Shown: positions 15,347 to 28,611 of the stretch, one piece after another
Numbering within the stretch: the stretch's first letter is position 1
Layout: each line of letters starts with the position of its first letter
Assembly: GCF_001640805.2 (NCBI RefSeq)
Contig: NC_066852.1
Span: 13,604,194-13,668,193 of the forward strand
Direction: 5' to 3'
DNA from: Lates calcarifer
Lineage: Eukaryota; Chordata; Actinopteri; Centropomidae
Length of the DNA: 64,000 nucleotides
Notes under the pieces: generated by a model
Databases searched by the model: none
The model's input: only the letters and a program-made list of their open reading frames with translations
Told to the model about the DNA's origin: nothing
Program-made: the position numbers and the translations under genes

Positions 15347-18118
15347 TGGGGGATGTGTAGTCCTGCATTCCGAGGACACTCTTTACTCACTAATGTATTT
15401 TTTTTTCTCTGCCTTATGTAGATACAATCCCAAATAATGCAGAACGAAGTAAGTGATACCCCCCCACACACTGTTCATTTTCTCTATTCACATTATTTAC
15501 TAATTCATGTTTGACCTGTAATTCCTCTCATATTAATTATTCATAGCAAAGATTATGCCAGAGATTCTAGTCTAACTACAAATCAACCTTTTTCTTGCTC
15601 TCAACAGTCAGCTACCTGGTCATCTTTCACATTTTCCTCACCATGTTTATATGGTCCTACTGGAAAACTATCTGGTCCAAACCAGCTGGCCCATCAAAAG
15701 CGGTAAGCAGAGAGAAAAAAAATGTTATCCCTTGAACACATTTTTGTCTTCATGTTTAGAGGGCAGGATCTGGTAGATATGCAAAACTCATAGAACAATC
15801 TTCCATGACTGTCCAATACAAGTTTACTAGTTATTATTATGTGTTAGTCTTTCTCTGATCGTTGGGCTTTCTTTTCTCCTCCTGTTAGTTCGCTCTGCCC
15901 AGAGCAGAGAAAGAACTGTATGAGCGAGAGGAGCGAGCCGAGACGCAGCAAGAGATTCTGAAGAAAGTGGCGAGGAATTTACCCGTGTATACGCGCACGG
16001 CAGGGAGAGGTGAGACTTTCACCACAGCAGCACAACTACCTACAACTGGCTCACTTTTTTTTAATGCCCACCAGTTTCTCCAAAGCGGAAAAACTGTGTT
16101 AAGTAACTGTTTTAGTGTTGTTACCAACTCCTCTTGCGAAGCAGGGAGCACGCAGACACTTTCTTCATCATTCAGCTTGTGTTTGTCACTCACATGCACA
16201 ACATTAAATTGGCAAATGATATTGTGTAAACATGTTGATACATCGTGTCTTCCTCTTTTTTTGAAAAACAACATACACCATGATAGTAGAGGATGTTACT
16301 TATCTGCTGATGCTCAGGCTCATCTGTCTTGTGTTTACGGAACTGCACGTACCAGGAAGCTTAATTGGACCCAGGTGTACCTCGTTATCTCCTGGGGCCA
16401 CACCTGGTGCCTCCGCTCACCAAGTCATGATGTCACCTGCTTTGTTTCACAGGGACATTTGAAAAGACACTATAAAAATAATGCCCTCATATACATTTAA
16501 CTTACAGAAACAATTACTTATTTTTGGAAAGTGTTACAAAGTGTGCCTTGAGTTCTTACTTTGCACAAATATCATGTCATATACACCATGATGCTGCTGT
16601 TTTTGATATAAGAACACTATGTGCAGGGGGGAAAAGGTGATAGTTATGCAGTAGTATTTTAAACATTCTGCTTTCTTTTTCTCTAAATAGCCATCCGATA
16701 CTGTGACAACTGCCAGGTGATCAAGCCCGACCGCTGCCATCACTGCTCAACCTGTGAAATGTGAGTGTTTTCTAAGTGTACACACTGTATATTTAAGATT
16801 CATCACTCAAAAGTTTTATCTCATGTTTTCCCCAAAGGAGCAGATATGCTTGAACTGAGTCTCACTCCAAGTTTATGTTCCCAAACACCCATGAGTTTTT
16901 ATTTCTGGCTACAAGAACACTTGAACTGCTAACAGAAAGTGAAGAGAAAACTGTGGAGAAAACGCAGATGTGTGAAAAATAAGACAAACAGTGTGAATTT
17001 ATGCTGCAAATAGCAGTTTTAAACCAGATGTTATTAAACATAAACACAGATAAATTCTTACATATTTATTTTTAAATATTGAGCCCTGTGTATTATCTTA
17101 TCTGAATGTCTACCATGTAGACATTTACTAGATTTTACTAACAGGATGTATCTTTTCCTTCTCATCCTTCAAGGTGTGTGTTAAAAATGGACCATCACTG
17201 CCCCTGGTAGGATTCTGTCACTGAACTATGATTTTAAATAGTTCTTTATTTCATCATGATCTAAGTTTGCTGGCTGTGCTGTTTTATCAACTTATGTATC
17301 TTAACTTTACTGTAGTATTAGTCACCTTTGGCCCTCATGTTTCTTTCATGTTTTCTTTCAGGGTGAATAACTGTGTCGGATTCTCAAATTACAAATACTT
17401 TGTCTTGTTCTTGGCCTATGCCTCACTCTACTGTGTAGTAATTTGTGCTACAGTCATCCAGTATTTCATCAAATTCTGGACCGTAAGTACAGAAAGTTCC
17501 TCTTATTTATTTATTTATTTATTTATTTTTTAAATTGACATGTGATTGCATGTGAATGCTTGTTGTGGTCACAGATCAGTCAAGGTGGTTGCATGATCTT
17601 GTGAGGCCCATTTTCCTCCTGTCAGTCAGCAGTTCTGGGTTTAAAAACATGAACATGCATGCTCTGTCAGAAATATTTCCATTAAATCAAATCTCTTTAA
17701 TCTTCTGAGGGGTATTATTAAATATTAAACATTATTTAACAGTTTCAATTATTAATACAACTTAAAAGATAAGTGCAGTCAGGCTGTTGTGAGCCATGTG
17801 ATCAGACCACTGCTGATTGCATCGAAAGACATCGACCAATTGGTTTACAAATGTGTCACTGTAGTGCACAAGTGTGTCATGTGATCGCTTATCAGTGGAG
17901 TCTCTTCAGCTTGCACTTTGCATGAGACAATGGCTCCTGTCACATAGTCCAACAGTGAAGAGGTATATTGTGTCATAGCAAAAAATTCTATAAGTAAAAC
18001 TACTAGACAATAATGAACAGTGTTTTCCACTACTTGATTACATAAAGACAACTTGACACGAGGACAAGAAATATTCTTGCAGACATGCAGAGTGACAAGA
18101 TTAACACTTTTGTTCTCT

Positions 18119-18155
<37 letters not shown>

Positions 18156-19176
18156 ACCCTGAAGAAACAGCTGCCTGACACACACGCCAAATTCCACATC
18201 TTGTTTCTATTTTTCGTGGCGGCCCTGTTCTTTATCAGCATCCTATCACTTCTCGGTTACCATCTATGGCTGGTGGGAAAGAACAGGACCACTATAGGTA
18301 ACTATAAAGAAATATGTAATTTAATTCAACTGCTGATAATGTTCTTTGAAAGTCACCACTGACTAACTATATTTTTATGTTCTCTTCAGAGGCTTTTAGA
18401 GCTCCTGTCTTTGCAAATGGTCCAGACAAAAATGGGTTTTCACTTGGCTTCAGCAGAAATGTAGCTGAGGTGTTTGGAGACCAAGCAAAGTACTGGTTTT
18501 TTCCAGTTTTCTCGAGGTGAGTCTACTCTGTCACAATATAACTACACTGTATGTAAGGGTGATAAACTCTGTATCACCAGAATTATAAACTCCTCATGTG
18601 TCATTAGTGTAAAAGCTATTTTAATGGAGTGGAGAAAATAAGAAAGTGCAGTGCCAAAAAGTAAAATTAACCCTGAATCAGCCCAAGGGCAACATGTTCA
18701 CTAACGCTGTCTTTATCCCTGTTTTGCCAGTCTGGGAGACGGACATTCCTTTGTTACCAGATTGGTACACATAGATCCCGAACAAGCAAACAGTGTCCTT
18801 CAGCAAAATGGAAAAAGGCAAGTGTTTTTGTTTGGGGTTTTTTTTTTGTTTTTTTTTTATCTGCTTACTTTCAGTTTTGTTTACTGAGTGCTAATCTCTA
18901 ATGTGACTTTAATTACAGCTCTACTGATGGGGAGACCAACCCCTCTGTGCATGGTAACAACACACAACACACAGGGGAGGACAGCAAAGAGAAAATTGGT
19001 GTGTAACTGATGCTTTTTCACTTATTTAAATTTTCTGTCATCACAGCCCATATGTTAATCGTTTTTGGTAATCAAAAAGTCACATTTAACAGTTCCTGAA
19101 CCATCTTGTGTGTCCTCACTATTTCCTTTCAGACAGAGGCCAGATAGTCTCTGTGACGATGGAGAGTGAGCCATAG
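13958..19176 (+). CDS. zdhhc20: Palmitoyltransferase ZDHHC20-like (DHHC protein S-acyltransferase)
   Basis: Integral membrane enzyme that transfers palmitate to protein cysteines through an acyl-Cys intermediate. Exons: 13958-14075, 15422-15448, 15608-15702, 15889-16009, 16691-16760, 17174-17206, 17362-17482, 18165-18297, 18390-18516, 18731-18817, 18919-18998 and 19133-19176; 351 aa. Visible: two N-terminal membrane segments ([36 protein letters not shown]); the cysteine-rich domain [19 protein letters not shown]; catalytic DHHC at residues 150-153 within [20 protein letters not shown]; two further membrane segments around [20 protein letters not shown] and [20 protein letters not shown]; then the family C-terminal region with [10 protein letters not shown]. 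It belongs to the ZDHHC2/15/20 group; the N-terminus ([14 protein letters not shown]) and [14 protein letters not shown] favour ZDHHC20, though ZDHHC2 is close. Exon 2 is only 27 bases and exon 6 only 33. Intron 10 is GC-AG. The stop lies 3 bases before a further donor, giving an intron in the 3'UTR. Confidence 0.9.
15309..15345. repeat. (GT)n microsatellite, zdhhc20 intron 1
   Basis: Uninterrupted GT run of 37 bases, about 75 bases before the 27-base exon 2 of the zdhhc20-like gene. Confidence 0.95.
18122..18153 (+). repeat. Poly(T) run of 32 forming the polypyrimidine tract of zdhhc20 exon 8
   Basis: Thirty-two consecutive T, then GCACCCTGAAG and the exon at 18165. It doubles as the polypyrimidine tract of this acceptor. 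Such mononucleotide runs vary in length and are prone to sequencing error. Confidence 0.9.
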
Positions 19177-19972
19177 CAGGTATGTGGACACGACACAAAT
19201 GCTGTAGAGTTTGGGTGTTTTGTCACCCTCTTGTGTTCATTTGTATTTCATTTGTTGTTGCTGCAGATCGCAGGCACATCAGTGCAGAGCTCATCAACTA
19301 TGATGCCTTAAAGCAGGAGCATCAGCACCTCCACAGGAGCCGTCCTCCACCCTCATTCTGAGTTCGACAGTGCAACCTCACGCCACACGTTTTGTATGTA
19401 CATTAAACGGATCCTTCATCTACCGTGCTTTAAAGCAGCACCACAGCAATACTGTTAAGTCAACTGAGACCGAACAGGGACCTCATAGACCTCATAGGTC
19501 AATAAGAGGTTTTGTCTTTGGAGCCAAAGACATTCAAAAAATGTTCTGTTGATATTGCATCTGAAAAACTCTGGGACTGCTCTCCCCTTTGAGCCAGTGT
19601 ATGTCTACACTGCCTGCATTCATCTACATGGATTAATCACATTTCAACAAGAAAATGATCCTTTTCAGTATTAATCAAGCGTTAATGACTAAGCCTCTGA
19701 ACTTGTTATCTTTGATGTTGAGTGGTGGGAACCACTGAAGCGATATCTGTATAACTCATACAAACTGATGGGTCATTTCAGCACCGTCCGTAGTGCATGC
19801 AATATGTCTTATCAGTTTTTAACTCCAAGCACAGTGCAATTATTAAGACCAGCAGTCAATTATCAAAGGGTCTGATTTAGTTTACAGTTTACATGATTGA
19901 AAAGATTTGAAGGTCTTTCTGTTTACACTTTTAAGACTTTATTTTTGCATTTCAAATTTTATATGATGGATA

Positions 19973-19978
19973 AATAAA
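19973..19978 (+). terminator. zdhhc20: Candidate poly(A) signal for zdhhc20
   Basis: AATAAA about 800 bases after the stop, within the continuous 3'UTR that starts at 19267. Another hexamer near 20803 could serve a longer transcript. Confidence 0.4.
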
Positions 19979-21039
19979 CAGGTGATATAAGCTTGAAATG
20001 TGAAGACCAAATCCAGTTTAACTGCAGTTAAAACTGTCTGATCCCATTCCAAATAATTAAGCAACCAATAGCTCTCCTACTGTCATCATTGTCATTGCCA
20101 TTTTTCATTGCACTATGAATATTTGTGATTTATTTGTTATCAAGCTTTTATAAATTAATTGCATTGTCTTTCCATTTATATTGATTTTATTTATTTATAT
20201 TTATTTCCTTTCTAAAAACATACTAGATGATAGTTTGTCCTCTTCATTTCATAGAACATTTTTACACTCATGATCAATCTTGATTACTTTGATTAATTTT
20301 ATACAAATCTCTTGAGTGTTATTGCCAAGGATCAAAGATGAAATCGGTTTTCTTTCTATTTGTTTTTCCAGTTTGATGGTAAGATTGCAATAAATGAAAC
20401 CACAACAAAAACACATAAAGATAATGTCAGAGAGGTCAGGGAAATTTGTTCCATGAGTGTAAACCAGGACAGATGAGGTGGACTTCATATACCAGTGTCG
20501 TCATAAATGCTCCTCTCTGTGCTCCTGGCAGCTGTTTCATTACATTACATTCCTTTTAGTGGAAATGATGCACAGCACAGTGTGGTGTTTGACTGAGTGA
20601 TCAGTAGATAATTATGTATAGATATTATTAACTGAGTGGTAGCCTATGTGAATGTACTTATAGTAGTTTAATAACTAATCTCACTGACTGAACTTGGCTT
20701 AATAAACCACAAGGCAGCTAGAGCTGCTGATGTAGTTAGGCCTGTAAAGAACTGCTTTTTTATTGAGAAAATTGTTCATGCATTCTTCATTGTTGTGTAA
20801 CAATAAATGTCATTTAAGAAACAATAATGTGTGATTCTTCATCTTTAACACTGATGCACTGTGACTCTGCAGTTGACTGCCTACGAGTATTACAGCCCTG
20901 CCTTTCCAGATGCTCATCACATCATCTTAAACTATAGATGTGTCCAGATTCCAGTCAAATGACATGTGCTTGATGTGACTTATTTACTGCAAAAAATATC
21001 AAATCATAATGCTTCCATTACAGGTTGATATTTATAGCC

Positions 21040-21330
21040 TTCAGTGAAATTTCTCTGTAACTACTGGATGGATTGCAGCCACAATTGATACAGACATCCA
21101 TGTATCCCTTCATGACCTGCAATTGGTGATCTCTTAACTTTTCATCTAGCGCCATCGTCAGGACAAAATTTTTACTTGCCCAATACTAGTGTCTATGACT
21201 GGTTAAATACCAGGGAAAGCTCACATTACCATTTTTTGTGCTAATTATCAAAAACATACAGGTATTATCATTAAGCACAAAGCTGTTGTGCCTAAGTGCA
21301 GCCTTTCAGTGCCACTAGCATGACTGCAGA
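21040..21330 (-). repeat. Dispersed repeat, copy 2 (inverted relative to copy 1)
   Basis: Read on the minus strand it shares ordered blocks with 7225-7640: GATGGCGCTAGATGAAAAG, then TTAAGAGATCACC, then a block around ATCCAGTAGTT. The copies are clearly diverged, so the insertions are old. The far part (GTGCCTAAGTGCAGCC near 21290) continues the same repeat type. No coding capacity. Confidence 0.6.
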
Positions 21331-22616
21331 ACCCAGTGGATGTTTCATCCTCAAAGAATTGTACTACTATTGATACTAAATGAGGAACATATAGAACAAA
21401 TACACTCAGGTCTCATTCGAGATTATGACACATAAGCTCCATTAAAATTAAACTTTTGAGCAAAAATTTATGAAGTTCTATATGAATGGTACCAATATCT
21501 AGTCCTCAAATGCATGGTTCAAGTACAGTGTAAGTGCTGGTGATGCTTTAACAGCTTTAACAGCACATGTATTTCACAAGAGTTCACAGTGAAAATTGTG
21601 ACACAAGACAGTTTTTTCAAGATCATTAAAAGTTGGACTCTGATGATAAGCTTAAGCAAGTTTTTTGAGCTGAGAACTATTTCACGGCTAGCCAGGGAAA
21701 GGTGGATGACCTCAGAGCCATTCATCTCTCCATGACTGTGCTACGGATTAAGTTGTAAGAATCTCAACACTCAGTTTTACATTGGAAAAAGTTGGAAAAA
21801 TTGGAAAATGTAAGACTGACAAAAGGTCAAGAATATATTTTCTTCTCTTAATGTTGAATGGATATGGTTATGAAATAAATGAATTTCATTTCTCTTTCAG
21901 TTAAACCTGAATAAAATATATGTCATGTCCAACCACCCAAGTAACCTTAGCCTGAATAGGAGTACTATGACAATATTTATAGTTAACTTTTCTACATAAT
22001 TCAGTACTAATATCCTGAGGATCTGGTGAGAGACCTAGGGGACACAATACAACAAATTAATAACCAAAACGAACAAAATAATGCAATTTAGCTGAGAAGT
22101 ACTTTGTGTGTGTGTGTGTGTACTCAAGAAACTGAAACTTTATCTTTATCTTTTTATATCCTTTAAAATTTACTGGGAAGGACCCAACACACCCTGTCAA
22201 AGTTCATCTCCCCTGACACACTCACTGTGTCTCACCCTTTTAACTAAAAGCCTGACCTTGGTGTTATTTTAATTACTGTGACTTCAGTCTGTGAATGAAT
22301 GAGCGACAGTTACTTGAAGGAGATGTCATAAACATTTAAGCGCTGTACCGGTCATCTCACCCTCACTCCTTAAAAGTCAACTAAAGGGTAAAGTACACTC
22401 ACTGGTGGAGCCTCAGCGACAATCCAGCGCTGGACACTACAATGTGAAAGGAAAATTGATTATTGAAGTGGACCTTGTTATTTTACAATTACAACCGACT
22501 GATCAGTTTCTCCTGGAGTAAAAGCAATTTGAATTTTCTAGGCCATTTCTGTTATAACCTTAGTCTATTACTATTACTACTACTATTGAATTTCTCAGGG
22601 GGGATTTCTGCACACC

Positions 22617-25600
22617 ATGGAGGAAGCTCTTAACAGCACCATTCATCCAGCTTGTTTACAAGAGCCCCCGCTGGCTATCGACGTGATAAAGCGTAAGTGA
22701 CCCACATTACTACGTCCTGCTCGCTGATAATGTTTCCTTATCAGGCCAGTCTGCGCTAATGACAACAGTTCACTCAGCAGTGTCCTGTTTGCATTTCTGT
22801 CTTAAAGTCTTGAATGTGAGTTAGAGTAACAGAAGGCTTTTATCACAGTGTCTTGAAATGTACATTTTTTTAACCTGAAGAAAACCTGTTTTCTCTCTGT
22901 TTATAATCAGAGCTAGATGTGTTTGAAATATGCCTGTACTCCATGCTCACCTTCATGTCCTGCGTCTCCCTGCTGCTGTACCTGGAGCAGTGCATCTTTA
23001 TTTATAAAAAACTTCCCTACCCCAAGAAGACAATCATCATCTGGATAAATGGTGCAGCACCAGTAAGAACTCAGGCCTATTTTGATATTATAATATGATG
23101 CTAATTCTGAAATTGAAATATAATCATTATCAAGCACCACCTTAATTTGTGGATTAGTTTTCAGGAACCTGGACACAAGGCCATTTGAAACAAAATATGA
23201 AATCTAAACCCATGCTGCATTAACATTAATCATAAAGACTATTTTTTAATACACATTATCATATTTCTTCACATCAGGTCATTAGCACCATGGCTTGTTT
23301 TGGGATGTGGATCCCAAAGGCAGTCATGTTCACAGACATGACATCTAACTGGTAAGTTTCCTCTCAACTACAACTAAATGAGTACACACCCCTTCAGTAA
23401 AGGGTTTCTTTCAGTGACACTTCTAAACAGCTGAAATGTGATATTATGGTTTCTCTCCATATTCTAGGGTATATACAGATGAATTGTATCGTTGTCATTT
23501 TAGCAAAGATAAAACACAGATTATTAAAGTCTTGGCCTGACAGGACTATAAAGGATTGACTGCAAACAGAATTATTTGTATTTATGGATATGGATGTAAA
23601 TACTCCCCCCGCCCCCAACTCTCACTATATGTTCTACTACTATAGTTCACAACATAGTTCATCCACTCAGTGAATCATTACACAGTGGTAAGTTTTATGT
23701 GTTTTCTAATTTATGTGGTTTATGTACAGTACATAGTACATTATGTTCAGCAGCTGGGTCAAAATCCATTAACGTTACACTGTCTTTAGTCTGTCCTCAC
23801 ATGAGTAGATGAAATCTAATATATTAATATGAAATTTAACATTTTCTTCCTGGAGAAACACAAATATACTGTGAAAATGGAATGCTTGACTCCATGAGAG
23901 TGATTTTTAGGGAATTACTACACATCAATCCTCTCTGTCCTGACTTCTCTTTCCCTCTTTAGTTACTTTGCAGTGGTGGTATATAAGGTCTTGGTTCTGA
24001 TGATCGAGGAGTTGGGGGGCAGTGATGTTTTTCTGAAGCGGTTTACTGGTGAAACCTTTCGGATCAGCACAGGACCCTGCTGCTGCTGCTGCCCGTGCCT
24101 ACCCCGCGTACCCATGTCACGGTATGTACACCCAAATACAGTCTGGGTTTTACTGCTCTAATTCTAATCAGTCAGGCTTGTGTTCTTTACAGCTCATAAA
24201 CAGAGATTTTCAACTAAACGTAACATCATTATCCTTTATATACACTTTCTATGTCTTTCTATACTGACTAGACATTGTTTTATGATTGTAAAACATTTCT
24301 AAAGTCATTCTGTCTTTTGTTGGGATCATTCAGGCGAATGTTATTCTGGCTGAAGTTGGGTGCTCTTCAGTATGCAATCCTAAAAACAGTGCTCTCTGTC
24401 CTTGCTATAATATTGTGGACAAATGGCAACTTTGATCTCTCCGATGTAAGTATTTCTACATATCTGATTGTACTAAAAATTAAATATTAAATGAGAGTGA
24501 CATGAAATTTAAATATTTTTGCTCCTTTTCCAGCTAGAGATCACTGGTACAGCTATTTGGATTAACCCATTCATTGGCGTTCTCACAATCATCTCCCTCT
24601 GGCCTGTTGCCATCATCTTCATGAACACAAACCGCTACCTACGCAGCCTCAATATTGTACCCAAATATGCCATGTACCAAGTAAGTCACAAAAAAGTAGT
24701 ATATTATATGCTACAGTGCTCAGTCAGTCTGTTAATAATTTGTAGTAAAACCTCCCTGTTCACTTGAAATTCAGATTGAGACATTCAAAACAGTCACATG
24801 AGCTGCTTTGTGTTGCTTGAACACAAACATAATCACACTGAGACAAAAAGAGAGAGGATTGCCAGCCTCTCGCACAGTTCTGTGTTGATTGCTTTATGGC
24901 TCACAATGATAAGAGTGCTGCTGTTTTTGCAGCACAATTAAGTTTATCTTCCATTTTTTACTTTTTGTAGTTTTCTTAAGTTGGTCAATGGCAGCTAACA
25001 CAGTGAGTGACAGCCTGGTGGATAAATGTGTTTCAGTGTGTTCATCTACTCAGCAAAGCAAAGAAAAAATGTTTCACTGAAACAGCGACAGGGTTTAAGG
25101 GAAAAGTAGACTCAATTTAGAGAAACATAAGCACTGCAAATAACCACTGGTGTGACAGAGTTTTAACACCAGTCTCCTCGGCTGAGGTTGTATTTGTTTG
25201 GTGTCAAAAAAACAGATTCCTACGGGAAAATACTGATATTCAGAGATGCTACTGTGTACCTTTGATTGCATGTATATTGTGTATAACTCATCAATCATTG
25301 GTTTTCTCCTTAGCTAATACTTGTGTTGAGTCAGCTGCAGACATCAATCATTAACATTCTGGCCTTGGATGGAACCATCGCCTGTGCCCCTCCCTTCTCT
25401 TCTCAAGCTCGTGGATCCAGTAAGAAAAATATCTCTGAAAGTGTTTCTGCACCTGCTGCTGATGTGTGACGTGGGAAAAAAATGATCTCTCTCTCTCTCT
25501 CTCTCAGTGTTAAGTCAACAAATGATGATCATGGAGATGTTCATCATCACTCTGGTCAATCGGGTTTTGTACCGTCGTACATATGACACACTTCCCTCTG

Positions 25601-25653
25601 AGGCACACGACAACAACCAGAACAGCAAAGTTCTCGTGGAGCATGATGTCTAA
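22617..25653 (+). CDS. slc51a: Organic solute transporter subunit alpha (OST-alpha)
   Basis: OST-alpha pairs with OST-beta (SLC51B) to export bile acids, conjugated steroids and related solutes across the basolateral membrane by facilitated diffusion. Exons: 22617-22692, 22911-23062, 23278-23351, 23963-24121, 24334-24445, 24534-24680, 25314-25419 and 25508-25653; 323 aa against about 340 in human. All junctions keep phase. The protein has about seven hydrophobic segments, the first in the exon at 22911 (YSMLTFMSCVSLLLYLEQC). The family cysteine cluster CCCCCPCLPR is encoded near 24078-24110. Family-typical segments include NRYLRSLNIVPKYAMYQ and a C-terminal MLSQQMMIMEMFIITLVNR. The start was chosen as the first ATG of an exon whose donor joins in phase. 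The last acceptor follows a pure CT run (25486-25506). OST-beta is not in this window. Confidence 0.94.
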
Positions 25654-28611
25654 AAGAGGAGACACTTAGAGTCAACAATTTAAATCCAATCATCTATATA
25701 TAGTAACATGAGTCTGATAAACTTTTTTCATTTGATATAATATTTTACCTCATTCTGTAACTCAGGTTTAAAGGGAAAGAACGTCTTTTTTTTCTATTCA
25801 AAAGATTACTCAGCCGCCCTTCAGCTCTATTCACACAGTACTCACTGACATCTGTCTGTATCCTGTAGGTGACAGAACATTACTTCATCCTGCCCCAAAA
25901 CAACTGTCCCCCTGAAGGTTGCACAGTGAGGCGAGTGGGTTATTGATTCTGGAAAGAGATGTCAGCTGCTGAACTGTTTACATGTCTATGTAAATTAAAG
26001 TGGTATCAATCTCCTGATCTAAGCCTCTGCAAGAGAGCGAATATGTCTGTTTCACAAAATGATAAACTATTCCTTTCAGCTTTACCAAAAAGCAGAGGAA
26101 TCATCAGAGATATTTTCAGCTTATATTTCGGATCTAGAGGAGAGGACCAGAGCCTTCTTACAAAAAACAGAGTGTATCAGCATGCTGTTTATATGCAAGT
26201 CGTACTGGGATAAATATAGAGCAGATGAAAGGCTGAAAGTTAGCAAAGTGGTACTTTAGACTGGAATTGTGTAGGTTTATGAATGTGTGTGTATGGGAGA
26301 ACAACATTTTTACATTTGCCTAAAAAACAGTAAATAAAAGCACTTATTTATTTGTGTTAACACATATGTGTGTTTGTGTGTGAGAGAGAGAGACATCATT
26401 ACAGCCATACTGACTTTGGTCAAGGTAGTAGTAGTAGTAGGTAGGTAGTTTGCTGGTAGTTTATATTTGTATTTAGTACAATGCCCAGATTGCTGAACAT
26501 CTAAGCACCAAATCATGACTACATTTAATAAAAAGGATCTATTCTCTCTATTGTCCATTGAGCAGCATGTCCTGGAAGGTCTTTGTAACCCTAGAGTTAT
26601 TTAATTTATTTATAGTTCAGTATTAGTGTGAATCTCATGTCAATCTGTCTCTGGTGCTAACATTTAATATGCACCCTGGTGGTGTAAAAATAGACCAAAA
26701 GTTTTAGAAGGCAACTTAATCCGTAAGTTAAATCTCTTTGTCCACTGCAACTGCGTATCAGAGTGACTCTGTTCTCAAACCTCCTACTGTGTCTTAACAC
26801 AGCCTGGAAAAACAGCCAGATTTGTTCAAAGATTGCTGACCCACTTACTCAGACTTATTTGGGCCAGGGAATACACGAGAATGAGACAGCAGCTTTATTT
26901 TCAGACCTGGTGCTCATTTTATAGCTGTCTACAGCCAAAATGTGCCACGTGTTGTTTCTTGAGCAACCACAAGGGGCTGCACTTGTTCCACCTCAGAACC
27001 TCAGTCATTAACCTGGTAATGAAGAACCACTCGTTGCCTTCACTTGACTCACATGACTAAAAAACACACACTCTCATTCAATTCAGGGGAGACGCAAATA
27101 TTACAGGAAATAAGCATTATCCTGGCTATTACGGGTCAGGCTGAGAGTAAAACAACTCTATTTGTTTTTAGTTGTGATGTGTTTAATGTAAAACATGTAA
27201 AACATTCACACAAAAGTAGACTGTTTTGGATTAAACTGAAATTCAAATTAACTAACTAAGGTCATTTATTGAAGCCTGTGCAAAGCAAGCAGATTATTCA
27301 ATTAACTGATGGCACTTAATGATTGATCCTAACAACACGCATATGACTGCTTAAGATTGCACTAACTTCAGACTAACTTCTCAAGTAATCTTTATATTGG
27401 CATTTATTCCTACAGTCTGGAAAATATCTATGAACCTTCTGTCTCACCGAGCCCCTGAAAAAATTAAATGAATGAAAATGAATCAAGGCTAGAGCACTGT
27501 GTTAATTAGAGGATTGCATTTGACATTAGAGTCACTTTAAATAGAAACTACATCTCACAGTCACTGAATGCCTTAATTATAGTTAGTTAACATTAACACA
27601 TAATAATACTGACAGTACCAGATGATAAGGGGAATAATTAACACTACAATTCTCATTTTCCCCTCTTCCCTTTGAAGTGAAATCAATGCATTCATTTATA
27701 ATTATGTAATCATTCTCAAAGGCTTGATTGTCTTCAGGACTGTTGTTGACTCTGCTAGAGATGTTCAAAAGGTCACACCCTCCCACAAGATTATGATTTA
27801 ATCTTATGATAGAAGTATCAACATTTACACTTCACAGGAAGCATTTTAGGGAAGTAATATCCAGCCTGGTTGATACACTGAAAGAGGAAAATTCTGTGCA
27901 TGTAGGTCAATATGCTGATTATCTCCCAAACTTGAATGTAAAAAAATTGTGACACTTTACAGCATTAATATTTTTTAAATTGTGGATTTATGTTGTTAAC
28001 AGACTGTGGTAAGTTACTGTAGGTTGCAGTCGCAAAGCAGATGTGAATAAGATCAGTTTATTTAGAATAAAAGTGAATCTGTTCCACTAACAGATTATTA
28101 TGCTACATATAGAGAGGTACACTGCATTAATCTGGATGAGACGTTTATATAAGGCCAGATCATTTGGAATTCAGAATTTGGCCTTATTAATGGAGTATTT
28201 GTCTTTGCTGTTTATGTAAACAGAGTCATCAGACAGAGAGGAAGAGAGAGAGGGAGAGAAAGCTGCGTTCAGGGTGGGTTGATGACAGCCCCTGGCTCTG
28301 CATTGCTGACGAAAGCTGCTTAGCTCCTCAGTTGCTATGGCAACCAGGGAGAGCAGCCAGACAAAAAAACGAGGCAAAGGGGAGGGGCTTTCAAGGGAGA
28401 AATAGAGGAGAAAGGGCTGGATGGGAAAGATAGACAGAGGGAGGGATACAGACAACCGATAAAGAAACGCACTGAGAGCAACAGAGGTAAAGCGAGGCTA
28501 CACACGGAGATAAAGATAAGGTCTGGATATAAATGCTTACTCCACTGGCTGGGGAATAAAAATTGCAGCAAGTGACTGAAGGATACAGAGAAAGGGGGAA
28601 ACAGAGAGAAG
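25654..28611. other. slc51a 3'UTR, intergenic region and AMER2-like 5'UTR
   Basis: The slc51a 3'UTR probably ends after 26338. A short GTA/GTAG run lies near 26428-26450. Open frames up to 28160 are short and unrecognised. From about 28200 the plus strand becomes purine-rich (GA runs) and leads without a stop-related break into the ATG at 28612; this is probably 5'UTR of the next gene. Confidence 0.45.
26333..26338 (+). terminator. slc51a: Candidate poly(A) signal for slc51a
   Basis: AATAAA about 680 bases after the slc51a stop, the first canonical hexamer I noted there. Confidence 0.4.

Larger units (their letters stand above)
19177..22616. other. zdhhc20 3'UTR with an intron, then intergenic
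   Basis: A donor (CAG before GTATGT) at 19180 pairs with an acceptor (CTGCAG) ending at 19266, so the 3'UTR continues from 19267. AATAAA hexamers occur at 19973-19978 and near 20803. After about 20830 there is no coding signal; a dispersed repeat (21040-21330) and AT-rich sequence fill the space up to slc51a, whose 5'UTR and promoter should lie just before 22617. Confidence 0.55.

Noticed and set aside
15232..15471. Frames containing poly(Val-Cys) or poly(His-Thr)
   Set aside because: They are translations of the GT/CA microsatellite. The same applies to frames at 45138-45395 and 52185-52462.
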